From Todiramphus chloris collaris (lineage: Eukaryota; Chordata; Aves; Coraciiformes; Alcedinidae), in contig JANVCC010000076.1 in assembly GCA_025345505.1 (NCBI GenBank), forward strand, positions 12,850,057 through 12,914,056: a DNA stretch of 64,000 bases. The letters are read 5' to 3'. Below are positions 47,637 through 58,911 of the stretch, one piece after another. The position numbers and the translations under genes are program-made. The first letter of the stretch is position 1, and the number at the start of each line of letters is the position of its first letter. The notes under the pieces are model-generated. The model saw only the letters and a list, made by a program, of their open reading frames with translations. It did not search any database and was not told the DNA's origin.

Positions 47637-48402
47637 TTGAAAATTTTAAAGAATATATGAAACATGAAAGCACTTTAGATCATTACCAACTGAAAGCCAG
47701 TATTAAAATTTCAGGAAGTATGTCACTGACTACTTTTTATTTTTCCTTTGCTTAAGGAACATAGTCACTAAAATAATGTTGCAACTGCATTGCTGAAAAT
47801 GCTACTAAAAACTACATTTTCCTGGAGTAATTTGTAAATGCTATGTAACAAGTCTCTCAGTTCTTTCTCTGCTGAGAATAATAGATGTATTATACATGCA
47901 GTGTGTCAGGAACTGTAATTAATGTGCAAGTGATGCAGCCACATGCAGTGTTGTGAGCTGGTGCTTATCAACTACTATTAAAATACATTTTCTTAGTGAT
48001 TCCATAAGAAACTATCCATACAAATATTGTTATTTCTGTCACTTACTCCTCCCAGTGCATCATTTTAGCCCCATCCTAGAAGATGCTCACCATCTTCTAA
48101 CACTGACTGGAGTCAATGTGATGAGGGTGCTCAGCATCTTCTGGATCAGGCTGCTAACTGTAGCTAATACTGCTAATGCTGCTTACTGTTTCATGGACTT
48201 TATTTTGTGTATAAAATGAATATAGATTAAACCACTGTATAACTATATACTAAAGTCTCTGTAATAATCAAACGGTATTTTAGTTCTTGGGGTTTTAAAA
48301 CACTTTACAAAAAATAATAATATCCACTTGCTGTTATGTATTAGAGCAATAAATGTTTTCTTTCTGTTGTCATTTACATTTGAAATGTTTAAAAAGAAGT
48401 GT

Positions 48403-48408
48403 AATAAA
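48403..48408 (+). terminator. GUCY1A1: Candidate distal poly(A) signal of GUCY1A1
   Basis: AATAAA, followed within about 15 nt by the GT-rich sequence GGAGTGTTTGCTT, the usual arrangement of a cleavage site and its downstream element. A second AATAAA at 48348 also has a T/GT-rich region after it. The use of either is inferred. Confidence 0.5.
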
Positions 48409-48509
48409 ACACGCTTTGGAGTGTTTGCTTAGAAAGGAAATTCCAGTCAGGCTGTATAAAATGGAACAGAACCACACCAGTTTAAAGCTATGATCCTTAT
48501 TCGAGGACA

Positions 48510-50012
48510 GCACAGAATCACAGTATTACTGAGGCTGGAAAAGAACTCTGAGATCATCAAGTCCAGCCTATGACCCAACATCGCCACATCAGCTAGACCA
48601 TGGCACTAATTTCTTTCTTTAAACACATCCAGGGACGGTGACTCCACCACCTCCCTGGGCAACCCATTCCAATCTCTCTCTGTCAGGAAGTGCTTCCTGA
48701 TATCCAACCTAAACCTCCCCTGGTGCAGCTTCAGGCCATGCCCCCTTGTCCTGTTACTAGTTGCCTGGGAGAAGAGCATGACCCCCACCTGACTACAACC
48801 TCCTTTCAGATAGGTGTAGAGAGCGAAAAGGTCCCCTCTGAGTCTCCTTCAGGCTAAACAAGCCAGCTCCCTCAGCCTCTCCTCATTCCTTCTAGTCCCT
48901 TCACCAGCCTCGTTGTCTCCTCTGGACCCACTCCAGCACCTCGATATCCTTGAAGTGAGGGACCCAGAACTGTACACAGTTCCGGGCCACCTGAGCACAC
49001 TGCTGGCTGATGTTCAACCAGTTGTCAACCAGCACTCCCAGGTGTCTCTCCACCAGGCTGCTCTCCAGCCACTCCTCCCCAGTCTGCAGCGCTGCATGGG
49101 GTTACTGTGGACAAAGGGCAGGACCCTGCACTTGGTCCTGTTGAACTTCATAACGCTGGCCTCAGCCCATCGACCCAGCCTGGCCAGGTCCCTCTGCAGC
49201 ATCTTCCTACCCTCTGGCAGATCAACATTCCCTCCCAGTTTGGTGTCATCTGTGAATTTACTGAGGGTAGACTCAATCCCCACATCCAGGCCATCAATAA
49301 AGATGTTGAATAGGACTGGGCCCAGTACTGATCCCTGGGGTACACCACTGGTCACCAGATTCCAACTGAATGCAGCACCATTCACCACCGCTCTCTGGGC
49401 CCGGCCATCCAACCAGTTTAGAACCCAGTGAAGGGTGCACCCGTCCAAGCCGTGGACTGCCAGCTTTTCCAGGAGGATGCTGTGGGAGACTGTGTCAAAG
49501 GCTTTGAAGTCGAGGTAAACCACATCCACAGCCTTCCCCTCATCCACTAGGAGGGTCACCCAGTCATAGACGGATATGAGATTGGTCAGACAGGACCTTC
49601 CTTTCCTAAACCCATGCTGGCTAGGCCTGATCGCCCGGTTGTCTTCTCCGTGTTCCATGATGGCACTCAGGATGAACTGCTCCATAACCTTGCCAGGCAC
49701 CGAGGTCAGGCTTACAGGCCTATAGTTCCCCCAATCCTTCCGGCCCTTCTTGTGGATGGGAGTCACACTGGCCAGCCTCCAGTCACCTGGGACCTCCCTG
49801 GTTATCCAGGACTGGTGATAAATGATACAGATCAGCTTAGCCAGTTCTTCTGCCAGCTCCCTCAGCACCCTAGGATGAATCCCATCTGGATCCACGGACT
49901 TGTTGTGAACTACATGGCACAGCAGGTCACTAACTACTTCCTCCTGGATTACAGGAGGGGTACTCTGCTCCTCATCCCCACCTGCCAACTCAGGAGCCCA
50001 CTTGTCCTGAGG
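48510..50012 (-). mobile_element. CR1 LINE, about 1.5 kb, antisense to the GUCY1 genes
   Basis: On the minus strand this is a 5'-truncated CR1 with its 3' end at 48510 (tail near AATACTGTGATTCTGTG). An open frame at 49988-49014 holds 324 codons of reverse transcriptase: [66 protein letters not shown] and [13 protein letters not shown]. The YLDF-KAFD motif lacks the Ser seen in the copy at 6540-7824 (YLDLSKAFN). FTDD replaces FADD. A deletion near 48985 removes roughly 115 bp relative to the copy at 27708. No ORF1 or complete ORF2 is present, so it is not autonomous. Confidence 0.94.
49014..49988 (-). pseudogene. CR1 ORF2 reverse-transcriptase remnant (324 codons)
   Basis: Partial ORF2 of the 48510-50012 element. 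The endonuclease domain is absent because the element is 5'-truncated. The RT fingers/palm region is present with the SGVPQGS motif and the Asp-Asp pair in FTDDTKL. The frame stops after LTTG at 49014, where the normal CR1 protein would continue into the thumb (the [15 protein letters not shown]-type segment is shifted). It is an unusually long open stretch for a fossil LINE but lacks essential domains. Confidence 0.85.
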
Positions 50013-53000
50013 ATATCTAGTCTAGCAACATATGTTACTGAAATGCCTGTGGTATACTTGCCTTAAAGTTGCCAGGGGAATCTGCAGGCGATCAGAAATG
50101 TTTTAAAAGACATGAACACATATATGAAGTATTAATATTACTACAGTACATGCTTTTCTATTGTGAGTGGTTGCATGGAGAACGCTCTAGAAGTGTTGGA
50201 ATATAGTTACAAGTCCTGAGCTTAGGATTCTGCCTCTCTTAACTAGTAGATCCATCTGTACAGAATCTGTTGAATCTGTGCTGCCCAGTTTGGTCCAGGT
50301 TGGAGAACTTCCCTGCTTACACACATATTCTCAGTGGCATCAAATATTATTAGTTATTAGTCTAACCTCTTCAACTGGGATTTTGGCATACCAAGCCATA
50401 AAAGTCTTTTTTCAAGCTTCTTGACACTGAATGAGATTTTTTTTCTCTGAGTATTTACAGGGAGCAATTACATTAGACTAAGGTGCCATTCCATTCATTT
50501 TCTGAACTTGACTGGTTCATTCTGAAGCTTCATGTACTCCCTTTATACTACTGTTTTTCAGTAGAAACTCATACAGAACATGTACCATCAGAGCCTAGAG
50601 AAAAATCCTTATAAGGGGCCAGCACTAAGAACATTTTAAAAGCATCCTGTAAGCAGCATTTGAACAAAACTTGAAACATTGAATCCTGCTGTTGCTGGAG
50701 GTCTTTTATATCCATCCAGGATGCTCTAGAAATAATTCTGTGACACAAAAATGGAACCTGAAAGTCTCTCTCTCTCTTTTACACATATACACATCTCTCT
50801 CTTGCATGTGTCATACATATGTATGCATGTATAAAAGCATAGGTATTTGTAACATTTTTAACGGCAGTGTTTCAAGGAAACAAGAACTATGCAAAGCTTG
50901 GTGACTGATCTTTGCAATATTATTTTGGTTGGAAAATTCTGTTCCATAAATAACCAGAGGCTAGTAGCATTCCCATGTGGGTGCTCCTAGATGTAAAAAA
51001 CGTGGGAATATTTGACTATTGTCTCTTAAGTAGGCTAATGATATTAAGCCAGTAATGACTGAAGTCAGCAAGAATCTATCCATCCCTATCATTCCTTCAT
51101 TTAATGCTGAAAAACAAATAGGTTTTTAAAAAAAAAGGTTTTATTTCTCCATATCTACTGAATGTGAGGGACTCTTAGGAGTGAATTTCCTTTTGTCCCT
51201 AGGAAAGAACTATTGCTAGACTGGATGATGGCCATTTCTCAAAGACAGATTTCAGCTAAATCTGTCATTCTGTGGGATGTTCGTCATGGCAGTTCCTGAC
51301 ACCTTCCTAAGTGTATCTTTGTAAAATAAAATGTGTCCTAGGTCAACATTCTTATTACAGATCAAATTCTTCTTTCAACATTACTTTTTATAACTCTCTT
51401 TTTTTAATACCCTGAGCTACATTACCAGCTAGGATAAAACTGCTGTAGAATTCCTTTTTATTTCACTAACTTTTTTTTCTGACAAGTTCAAAACATTCCC
51501 ATGTCTAGTTCAGCCTTAGTTCAGAGAATAACCCTGATAAGGTGGCGAAGTGTACACATAAAGCAATATGCTTCAAACTCAGTCAAGTAAATAGGATTTA
51601 GGCATGTATTTAAGAGAGATTCAAGATAATGCTTTAAAATGTACTTTTGTTCAGACCTGGTCTGCAGAAACCCCCACAAGCTTTAAACATAGCTTAAGAA
51701 TTTATATCTTGCTGAAGCTGTTCCTCTGGGGTTTTTTCTGAATGAATATGTCTTTAATATTTTAAATTATTTTAAACTAACCTTTTCACTTAGATCCGAA
51801 ATAGTCCTTTCACTGTTTAACTACCTTTTTCATTTGAAATAAAGCTAATGGAAACAAGGAATAAAAAGCCAATAAATAAATTGTTGAGATAAACAAAAGG
51901 AAGGCAATTTAACTGGTATAATACAGGGAGATTTTGCAAGAAAATAAACCAGTTGTTGTTAAGCTGATGCCTTGTATTATTTTGTATGATATTCTGAAGG
52001 TCTTCATAGACTATGCAATGCTATTTATACAAATTTAGAAGTACTCCAGAAAAAAAGAAAATTGTTATTTTAGTTCATTAAGACCCTGTGGGGCTCATCC
52101 TGTTCACATGTACACTATGTGACGGAAGATACATTTTTATCACACTGCAGTTTTTTTTCTAAAGAGGTGTAAACAGCCCTTGAAATAAAGAAAAAAAAAA
52201 GTGGGCCCTTTGAATCTTAACAGTGACACTGCTAAAGGAAAAGCTATAGCAAAATAATTCAGCTGATTTTATTTCATTCAGTCAAGACCCGGTAAGATTT
52301 CAGGGAGATGCTGAAAAAGAGTTATTATTGTTGGTGTGCAGTTAGGGTGGAGCTGATGTTTTCTTTCTCTCTAAACAAAAACAAAGTAGAAGGAACTCAC
52401 AGGAAGTGACAAAACAGGGAAGGGCAGAGATAATGCAGCTGCAGGACAGATCTACTTTTTTCCTGTGAAATCTTACAAAGGAAGAATTCAGATGTCCCCC
52501 AAACCCAGTTTATTTCTCCCATCATTTTCTTTTGCACTCTCTGCAGAAACACCTGATAATACAGGAGGCAAACTCAGTATTTCCAGATGAAAGCCATCAG
52601 AAATAAGAACTGCTCTTGAATCTTGGCAAGGGGACCCTTTTTCAAACCCCACCCATCCTATAACCTAGAAGGCCACTGTAGCTGCTACCATTTTTTATGC
52701 CTTCTCATTGTTCTGCAAAAGCAGTGGAAGGGGAGGTTTTGTTTCCTGCAACAGCAATAATTTTTGTGGCTACTTGCCATATAGCATACAAGGGACTGTG
52801 TTGCTTTCACGAGTCCTTCTCCAGTTTATCAGAAGTCTGCTTGGCAGGAAACAAATTTTACTTTGAGGCTGTTGCTGAAATGAAAGCTAGAACCTTCCTT
52901 TTTACCTCTGGTCTGAAACATGTGTGCCACAACAGTCTTTAGAGACCTCTAAAACCACTTCTGATGGTATGGCTGCTCACAGCTCCATAGTGACGAAATA

Positions 53001-56000
53001 ATTAGGTATAAGGTTTTGGGGTTTTTTTCCTAATTTCCCAATTCCATTTGCATGAGTTCACTGGCAGTCCTTTTCCACAGAGCAAAGGAACAGAATAAAA
53101 CTCACTGTCTTACGTTACTTGGCATTGCTCTGTTATGGAAGCACAAACAAATGATGGAAGACAGTCAATGGTTCTGGAACCTCTTCTACATCCAGATGGA
53201 ACAGTTTAAAGATATGTACTCTCCTGAGCACAAGCAGCAGAATTTGACTGTTAAATATGCAGTTAGGCTGGAACATGAAGCTGGAGAGCCAGTCAAAGAA
53301 ATAATAAACTGTGAAAGAATCTAAAAAAAGTAAACAACCTTATAAAGTTGTGTGTCACATCTGCTTCAGCAGATTTTTGATACTGACAGTAAAGTCAAGT
53401 TGAGCCAGTGGTTTCCTAATATAAATGGAAATGAGCACATTGCTTTGCAGCTCCATTACAAGGCCTCCTTTGAAGATCTATGCTAAAATTGTTTCCCATC
53501 TTCTGAGAAGTATAAGGTCACAAATTCTTGTGCCACTACACCAACAAATGCCACGTCTATATGAGTATCCTGCACACGCAGCATGCAATGGGAAGTAACC
53601 TGGAAGAATTCATGCAGTAACATCCCAAGGGCATGAAAAGGGACAGATTAAGTCTTAGATACATTTCTACTCCTCTGATTTTTTCAGCCCATACAAAACC
53701 TGCCACAGAAATTATAGAGGACAATAACATTCCTGAGAGCTGTTAAAAAGCCTGTGAAAATCAACAGGAGTCTTTCCACTGATTGCAGAAGGTGTTAGGG
53801 AAGATCTGGACATTACAGAACAGCATTAATATATTTCAGTCATATCTTGTCAATACCAGTACTGGAGAATGACTGTAATGATACAGTGTACAGGACTACA
53901 GGAAAGATAATGAATCTTGTTGAAGTGATCTTAAGAGCATGTATCTGCACCTGAGAAGTGTTATAATACCAAATGTCAAGTCTCAGACCATTATGATGTC
54001 AGCAAAGTAACTCCACCTTCAGTAAGTGAAATCCAGCAATAACATAAAAGGCAGCAGTTTTATTCAGGATTACAGTAACAATATAAACTGTAAGAGCAAA
54101 GTCCAAAGCAAAAAATTCAACTTATTAAAATACTTTCATTGTTTTATAGTGCTTGTGTATTAACAGAAACCATATTGAACTGAATGCACACGTTCTTGGC
54201 CAGCTAGTGGTTTTCCCAAAGTTCTTGTCTCAGCAACTGCCCTTTCATAGAGCATAAAAGGATCCTATGCTACTTTTTGCTTTCTTGGACCACAACAAGA
54301 GCTGCCAGATGAAGTTACCATCTCAAATGAGGAAAAAACCCCACATGTATACCACCACTTTAAAAGTACAGCAGTTGTTTTTCTCCTGCAATTACTGTCT
54401 GCAACTCTTTTGATTTTCTGATGGCCAGCACAGGAAACTCCTCCAGAGAAACACATTTGGGTGGATACAAAGCAGAGAAGCTGCCTGGTAGGATTTCAGG
54501 TACTAAAAACACTTTCTAAAAAAACTCCTTTGACACCAGCATTCCATTCCATGCACGTCCCAGTTGTGGCTAGTGGCACAAGACAACCCTCCCACTCCTG
54601 AATAGCAAAAAGCAGCCGGGCAACAGGTCACGAGCTGTACCTAGTACACGGGGGAGCCCAAAAAAGAATTAGATTGTGTGCTATAGGGAATAAGCTGCAG
54701 GCTTTCTGGAAGTGCATCAGATACAGTCCAAATGGTTGTGTGATGTGCATAATGCATATAACGTTACAGTCCTGATACCGATTGGTATTGGGCCTTGAAA
54801 ACAGAGCCCAGTATCAACAGCTTAGTCTGACGTATTTTATTTTATTAACTTAGAGCCTTTCCTGCAGCTAAAACCAAATCTCACCTAAGACCTATCAGAT
54901 AGTCTTGATTCAGCAGGCATCTGGAATGGAGGCTGGTTCCTCTCAGCAAATCACTTTGTTGAATTAACTCAGCATCTTCCAAACGTTGAAAAGGGGATCC
55001 CTGTTTTAGAAAACTAAACTAGTCATTGTCTGCTTTAACCCTGTCCAAGATGTTTTCAGTTCACGTTTTACAAATCTCACCTCAGATGCTGGAACTTCTG
55101 GTTACAGTACAATGGCTTCATGGTAAGAACGGCTGCAAATGCAACCTACCAAGCTCAAAACAAAACAGAAGAAGAAAGAAAATTTCAAAATTGTCCAAAG
55201 CAATTTTGACTTTTGCAGTTATCAGAACTTTTGTAAAAGTGTCACTCAGGTGCACTGTTGGGATAATCTATTTTCTTAAAACTACATTGCAAAAGAATTT
55301 TATGTAATCTTTCTCATATAATTTTATAAGAGTTTACCCCATATACAGACTGAGCAAGTGGATTCCCTTGAAACTCATGGAGAGCGCGGATGTTGCTAAC
55401 ACTGTTTCTCAATTCAGTTTTGTTTTTCCCTGCCTGGAATGTGCTGTCAGGACCTCTTCCACATTTTATATCCTCAAAACTGTTTTATAGGTGTGTTTTT
55501 ATAGGAAGACTACACAACACCAGAGGGCCAAAATCCCAGGTCTTTTCTTAGATTTTCCAGTAGTGAATATTCACTGTCACAAGTAGGCAGACAAAGACTA
55601 CAAAGGGCATGTAACTTGCAACTTTTGTATTGTAGGATATGTTTTCCCATTTTCCCAAAACTTCCTTCCTACCAAATAGGAAAAGCAGATGGTGACTTGA
55701 TGTACTCAAATCCTAGTTAACTGGTGACAAGCTGTCCCCTCCTCAGCTATAGGGAAAGACAGCCTTTTGTCTGATTACAACAGAATGATTTCTTACTGTT
55801 GCCAGTTCCCTGGAGATTGAAGAGATTCTTAAGAGATTTGCATCTCTCCAGGGTTATTTTGGTTTTCTACATAGGTATCTTCAACCATCAGTTTCGTTAT
55901 TTTTTATACAAATTTTATTCCCTCCCTTCAAAGTTAGCTTATTATTTATATGGTTTTAACTGGTTATATTGAAACTTTTGTTCTTGGTCATACTTTAAAC

Positions 56001-56849
56001 TAAAAATCTAGAATTGGTTTCATTCCAGTAGATTTGGAATGTGTTGAAGTAGAATAGATTATTATTATTCCTACATGATCTAAAATGAGGGTTTCCCTCT
56101 ACTGTTCTTGAAATGCCTACTGAGATGACATTTGCCGAATTTCTAATGGCTATCCACCCATAATTTTTCTCCTCACTTACTAGCAACTTTAACAGACCTT
56201 AACACAGATACTAAAGTTCACCAAGGAACAGATGAGATTTTAAAAGCTTTTTAATGCTGTCATTTGTTAACTTACATGGAAGTTCCAACCCACATGCTCC
56301 ACCTTTGTATTGCATTTTGTTTTGTTTTTCTTGAAATACTCGAACAGCTCAAATTTTAAAGTTTTAAAATTTAATTCTAATCTTGAATTCTTTTTTTTTG
56401 TCCCATGTATATGATATATGACACAACAGGGTGTTATTTCTGAACTGTCCTTGGCATGTCATCAGCAGTTCTTTGCTCCTACACTCGTTGTAAGGGTCAC
56501 AGCTTGCTTGGTATACCCTGTAAGAATCCGTTTGTGGCAGGTTACTGACAGGATGCAGTGTTTATTGGCACTGGCTACTGACAAGGACTGAACAACCCCA
56601 AAAAACACATCACCGAAAGCACTCATTATTATGCGTGTAACTTCACTAGTCTTTGAAAAATGAGTGCACGGAAACAGGAATGTCTGCAATCTTTTTTTGC
56701 CTCTCAGATTTTTCACTTTATTTTCCTGAAATCTATGTGGTTGCACTGGGATATGGAAGAACTGAAGTTTTCCTGGTCCTGCACAGGGCCCTTACGCCAG
56801 AGCATACATCACCCTACACATCCCTGCCTAACCACCAGGAACCTCTCGG
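50013..56849. other. Intergenic sequence between GUCY1A1 and GUCY1B1
   Basis: No gene recognised. It includes a short CT/AC-rich simple stretch near 50766-50800. The 90-codon ATG-started frame at 53052-53324 has a fairly mixed composition but matches no family I know. Confidence 0.65.
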
Positions 56850-57243
56850 GCACTTTGATTGATCTTCCGACTGAGTGTCAGGCGAATCCCAACGACTCCA
56901 GCTAGAGAAAATAACTTGGAAAATCCTTTTTGATGCCTTCGAAGGGTTCCTCGCCAAGGCGAGCACAGGGGAAAATACACCCGAGAGAGATCCATCTTTC
57001 CCAGGCCTGTCCCTGCTTCCCTCTCTGACACACGCCGGCCTCGGGCGACAGCAATCGCCGTTATCCCGCCGACGGCCGCCTCAGCCCCGGAGGAGGACGA
57101 GGAGGAGGAAGGCGAGCCGCAGATGCAGGAGGGCGCGCCGCGGGCTGCCCCCCCCCCCCCCGGCTCCCAGGGCAGCCCGCTCCCGCCGCTCCCACTCCAA
57201 CGCGCCCAGCCCACAGCTACCCGCAGTCCCACCTCCGTCTCTG

Positions 57244-57310
57244 ATTGGGCGACAGGGCGGCGGCGGCGCTCGCTATTGGATACTAGAGCAGCGGCCGCGC
57301 TCGCCATTGG
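57244..57310 (-). promoter_or_regulatory. Three inverted CCAAT boxes (NF-Y type), 31-bp period
   Basis: ATTGG, the reverse complement of CCAAT, occurs at 57244-57248, 57275-57279 and 57306-57310, in the contexts GATTGGGC, TATTGGAT and CATTGGCT. The spacing is exactly 31 bp both times, about three helical turns. They lie 100-166 bp upstream of the GUCY1B1 ATG. Multiple CCAAT boxes with about 32-bp spacing are a known signature of NF-Y-driven, TATA-less promoters. I recall a report that CCAAT-binding factor controls the human gene. Confidence 0.7.
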
Positions 57311-57409
57311 CTATCGGCGGATGCCACTCGGGGCGGTGGCGGCCGAGGAGGTGGTAAGGCGAGAGGTACCAATCTTCTGCTCCGCGGCGGCCGCGGAGGT
57401 ACCGGCACC

Positions 57410-57412
57410 ATG
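57410..57412 (+). CDS. GUCY1B1: GUCY1B1 coding exon 1 (initiator Met only)
   Basis: The context GGCACCATG is a strong Kozak match with A at -3, directly followed by the donor GTGAGC. Only the start codon is coding in this exon; the upstream part is 5' UTR within the CpG island. The start is chosen because splicing to 57740 gives exactly the conserved [10 protein letters not shown]-terminus. Confidence 0.93.
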
Positions 57413-57813
57413 GTGAGCTCCGCCGGGCCTCTTTCCCTACCCGGGAGGCTGGGGTTGACGGAGGATGTCCGGTCCGGCCAGGCCCACGGTGGGAGGGAAG
57501 ATACTGAATCCGCCTGGGAAGAGGGAATCGTGAGGGGAGCCGGGCCCCAGCCCTTTGTTTTGGGGGGGATGCGGGGGAGTGGGTGGCGTTCGGAGAGGTT
57601 ACTTCCCGCCAGAGTGCCCGGCACCGGTGCGGGAGGCGAGCGATGGGGTGGGGTGGGGTGGGATGGGATGCTGCGGGGCGGCGGAAGGGGCTCCCCCGCC
57701 CGGTGCCTGACCGTGCCGCCGCCTCGCTCTGCCCCGCAGTACGGCTTCGTTAATCACGCCCTGGAGCTGCTCGTCATCCGCAACTACGGCCCTGCCGTCT
57801 GGGAGGACATCAA
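57410..57813 (+). CDS. GUCY1B1: GUCY1B1, soluble guanylate cyclase subunit beta-1 (5' partial; first two coding exons)
   Basis: Beta-1 carries the NO-sensing heme domain and pairs with alpha-1. Only residues 1-26 are in the window. Exon 1 contributes the ATG alone (57410-57412). Exon 2 (57740-57813) reads [20 protein letters not shown] then WEDI and two bases of Lys, the unmistakable N-terminal helix of the beta-1 H-NOX domain. Position 20 is Ala where I recall Glu in human. The splice sites are ATG|GTGAGC, CCCCGCAG|TACGGC and ATCAA|GTAAGT. The next exon (human KEAQLDEEGQ) was searched for by eye to 64000 and not found, so intron 2 exceeds 6.1 kb. The heme-ligand histidine and catalytic domain lie outside the window. 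The gene sits 9.8 kb downstream of the GUCY1A1 stop in the same orientation. Confidence 0.95.
57413..57739 (+). other. GUCY1B1 intron 1 (327 bp, in-frame and stop-free)
   Basis: GTGAGC to CCCCGCAG. The length is a multiple of three and there is no stop in frame with ATG and exon 2, so an unspliced message would keep the reading frame through 109 extra codons rich in Gly, Arg and Pro. Contains the GGGGT repeat. Confidence 0.9.
57645..57667 (+). repeat. (GGGGT)n/GGGAT tract in GUCY1B1 intron 1
   Basis: Three GGGGT units, then GGGAT and GGGA: five G-runs within 23 bp, a strong G-quadruplex pattern on the coding strand, about 73 bp before the exon 2 acceptor. Confidence 0.9.
57740..57813 (+). 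CDS. GUCY1B1: GUCY1B1 coding exon 2 (residues 2-26)
   Basis: 74 nt, preceded by a pyrimidine-rich acceptor (CTCTGCCCCGCAG) and followed by GTAAGTG. It encodes the first helix of the beta-1 H-NOX domain and leaves two bases of the Lys26 codon for exon 3. The exon is GC-rich, matching the CpG island around it. Confidence 0.95.
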
Positions 57814-58911
57814 GTAAGTGCGTGTGCGTGCGTGTGCCTGTCCCTGCGCCCCGTCAGGGGGCGGCCTGGGCCGGGGTCCTGCCGCGGTACCGTGCGGGGC
57901 GCTCCGTCTGCTGCCCCGCGCGGCTCTGCGGAGCTGGCAGGTCCCTATGGCCGGCTGTGGTCTGGCAGCGGGCCCCGGGAGGTGGTTCTCAGCTCTGACA
58001 AGACCAGAACGGCTCTTGCCGCGTTTCGTCCCCGCTCGGGGCCTTTCTTCATGCCGCAGAGACCCACCTTGTTCCGTCTTTACTGAGCTCCGGGAGCCGC
58101 GGCGGAGATGGCATTGACCCCTGCGGTTCGCTCAGCTACACAGAGGACGCGGCAGAACAAATAACGCTCGAGCAAAACATCCCAGAAACCACGGTAGCCC
58201 TTTCTTGACTCGTCATCAAATGAACCATCCAACAGTTACATCTCTTTGCATTCCTGAAGGAACCAAAATACAGTTTTTAGCTAGTAAACTGAACTACCTA
58301 AACCTGCTGTGAGATTTTGATAAAGTGTTAGCTTAAAATTAAAAAAAAAAGACACTTCTATAAAGACGTATAATAATGTTTTTTGAATTTCTTCTCTTGA
58401 ACCTGATTTCTCGTGTCCAGCCCTTGCTTGTCTGACAGTACAGCGTTTTTCCAAGGAGATCACTGTCTTCACTTTAGACTTTTGATGAATTATGAGATTG
58501 CAGAAAAATTTTGAAATGGGTAGTGCAAACAACATCCTATTTACCATAAATATGGGCAAAACTACAAGAAATATTTTTAAAAAGACTTAAAATACTTACA
58601 GAGTTGTAAGCTTACTTTATAAAGCTTCAGATAACTGTGTAGTTAGACTATGGTTATAATAGGATCTCTACATATGTTTTTAGGGAGAAGTAGATTATTC
58701 AACTTGGAGAAAGTAGTCTTTCAACTGGACACCTTCTTGGATACTCCTTCCCTTTATTTTGGGCCAATTTTAATATGTCTTGCCGTTGTCCTAATACAAT
58801 TTTTATAGTTAAAGGACCATTCTTGACTGTGAGATTTTTGTGACCATGACACTTTTTTCATTAATCCATTCATTAAGAATCTGTTAACTTTACGCAGTAC
58901 CATGAAATCAG

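Larger units (their letters stand above)
47570..48425 (+). other. GUCY1A1: GUCY1A1 3' UTR (probable extent)
   Basis: AT-rich sequence after the stop codon with three AATAAA hexamers (47631, 48348, 48403). Its right limit is inferred from the last hexamer and the GT-rich stretch just after it. An antisense CR1 begins about 90 bp further on. No coding potential is visible; the in-frame stretch at 47953-48219 is random-looking. Confidence 0.6.
56850..58150. promoter_or_regulatory. GUCY1B1: CpG island covering the GUCY1B1 promoter, 5' UTR and first two exons
   Basis: A clear jump in GC and CpG density against AT-rich flanks, with many GC boxes (GGGCGG-like), a C14 run at 57148-57161 and no TATA box near the start. 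The transcription start is probably between about 57310 and 57405. Several open frames on both strands here are by-products of high GC. Edges are judged by eye. Confidence 0.85.

Noticed and set aside
53052-53324. 90-codon ATG-started frame between the two genes
   Set aside because: No recognisable domain, no splice or promoter context, and length within chance expectation; could be revisited with a homology search or RNA-seq.
56828-57357. Opposed long open frames (159 and 160 codons) in the GUCY1B1 CpG island
   Set aside because: Both strands are open over the same GC-rich stretch; Arg/Pro/Ser-rich composition is typical of shadow frames upstream of the real start.
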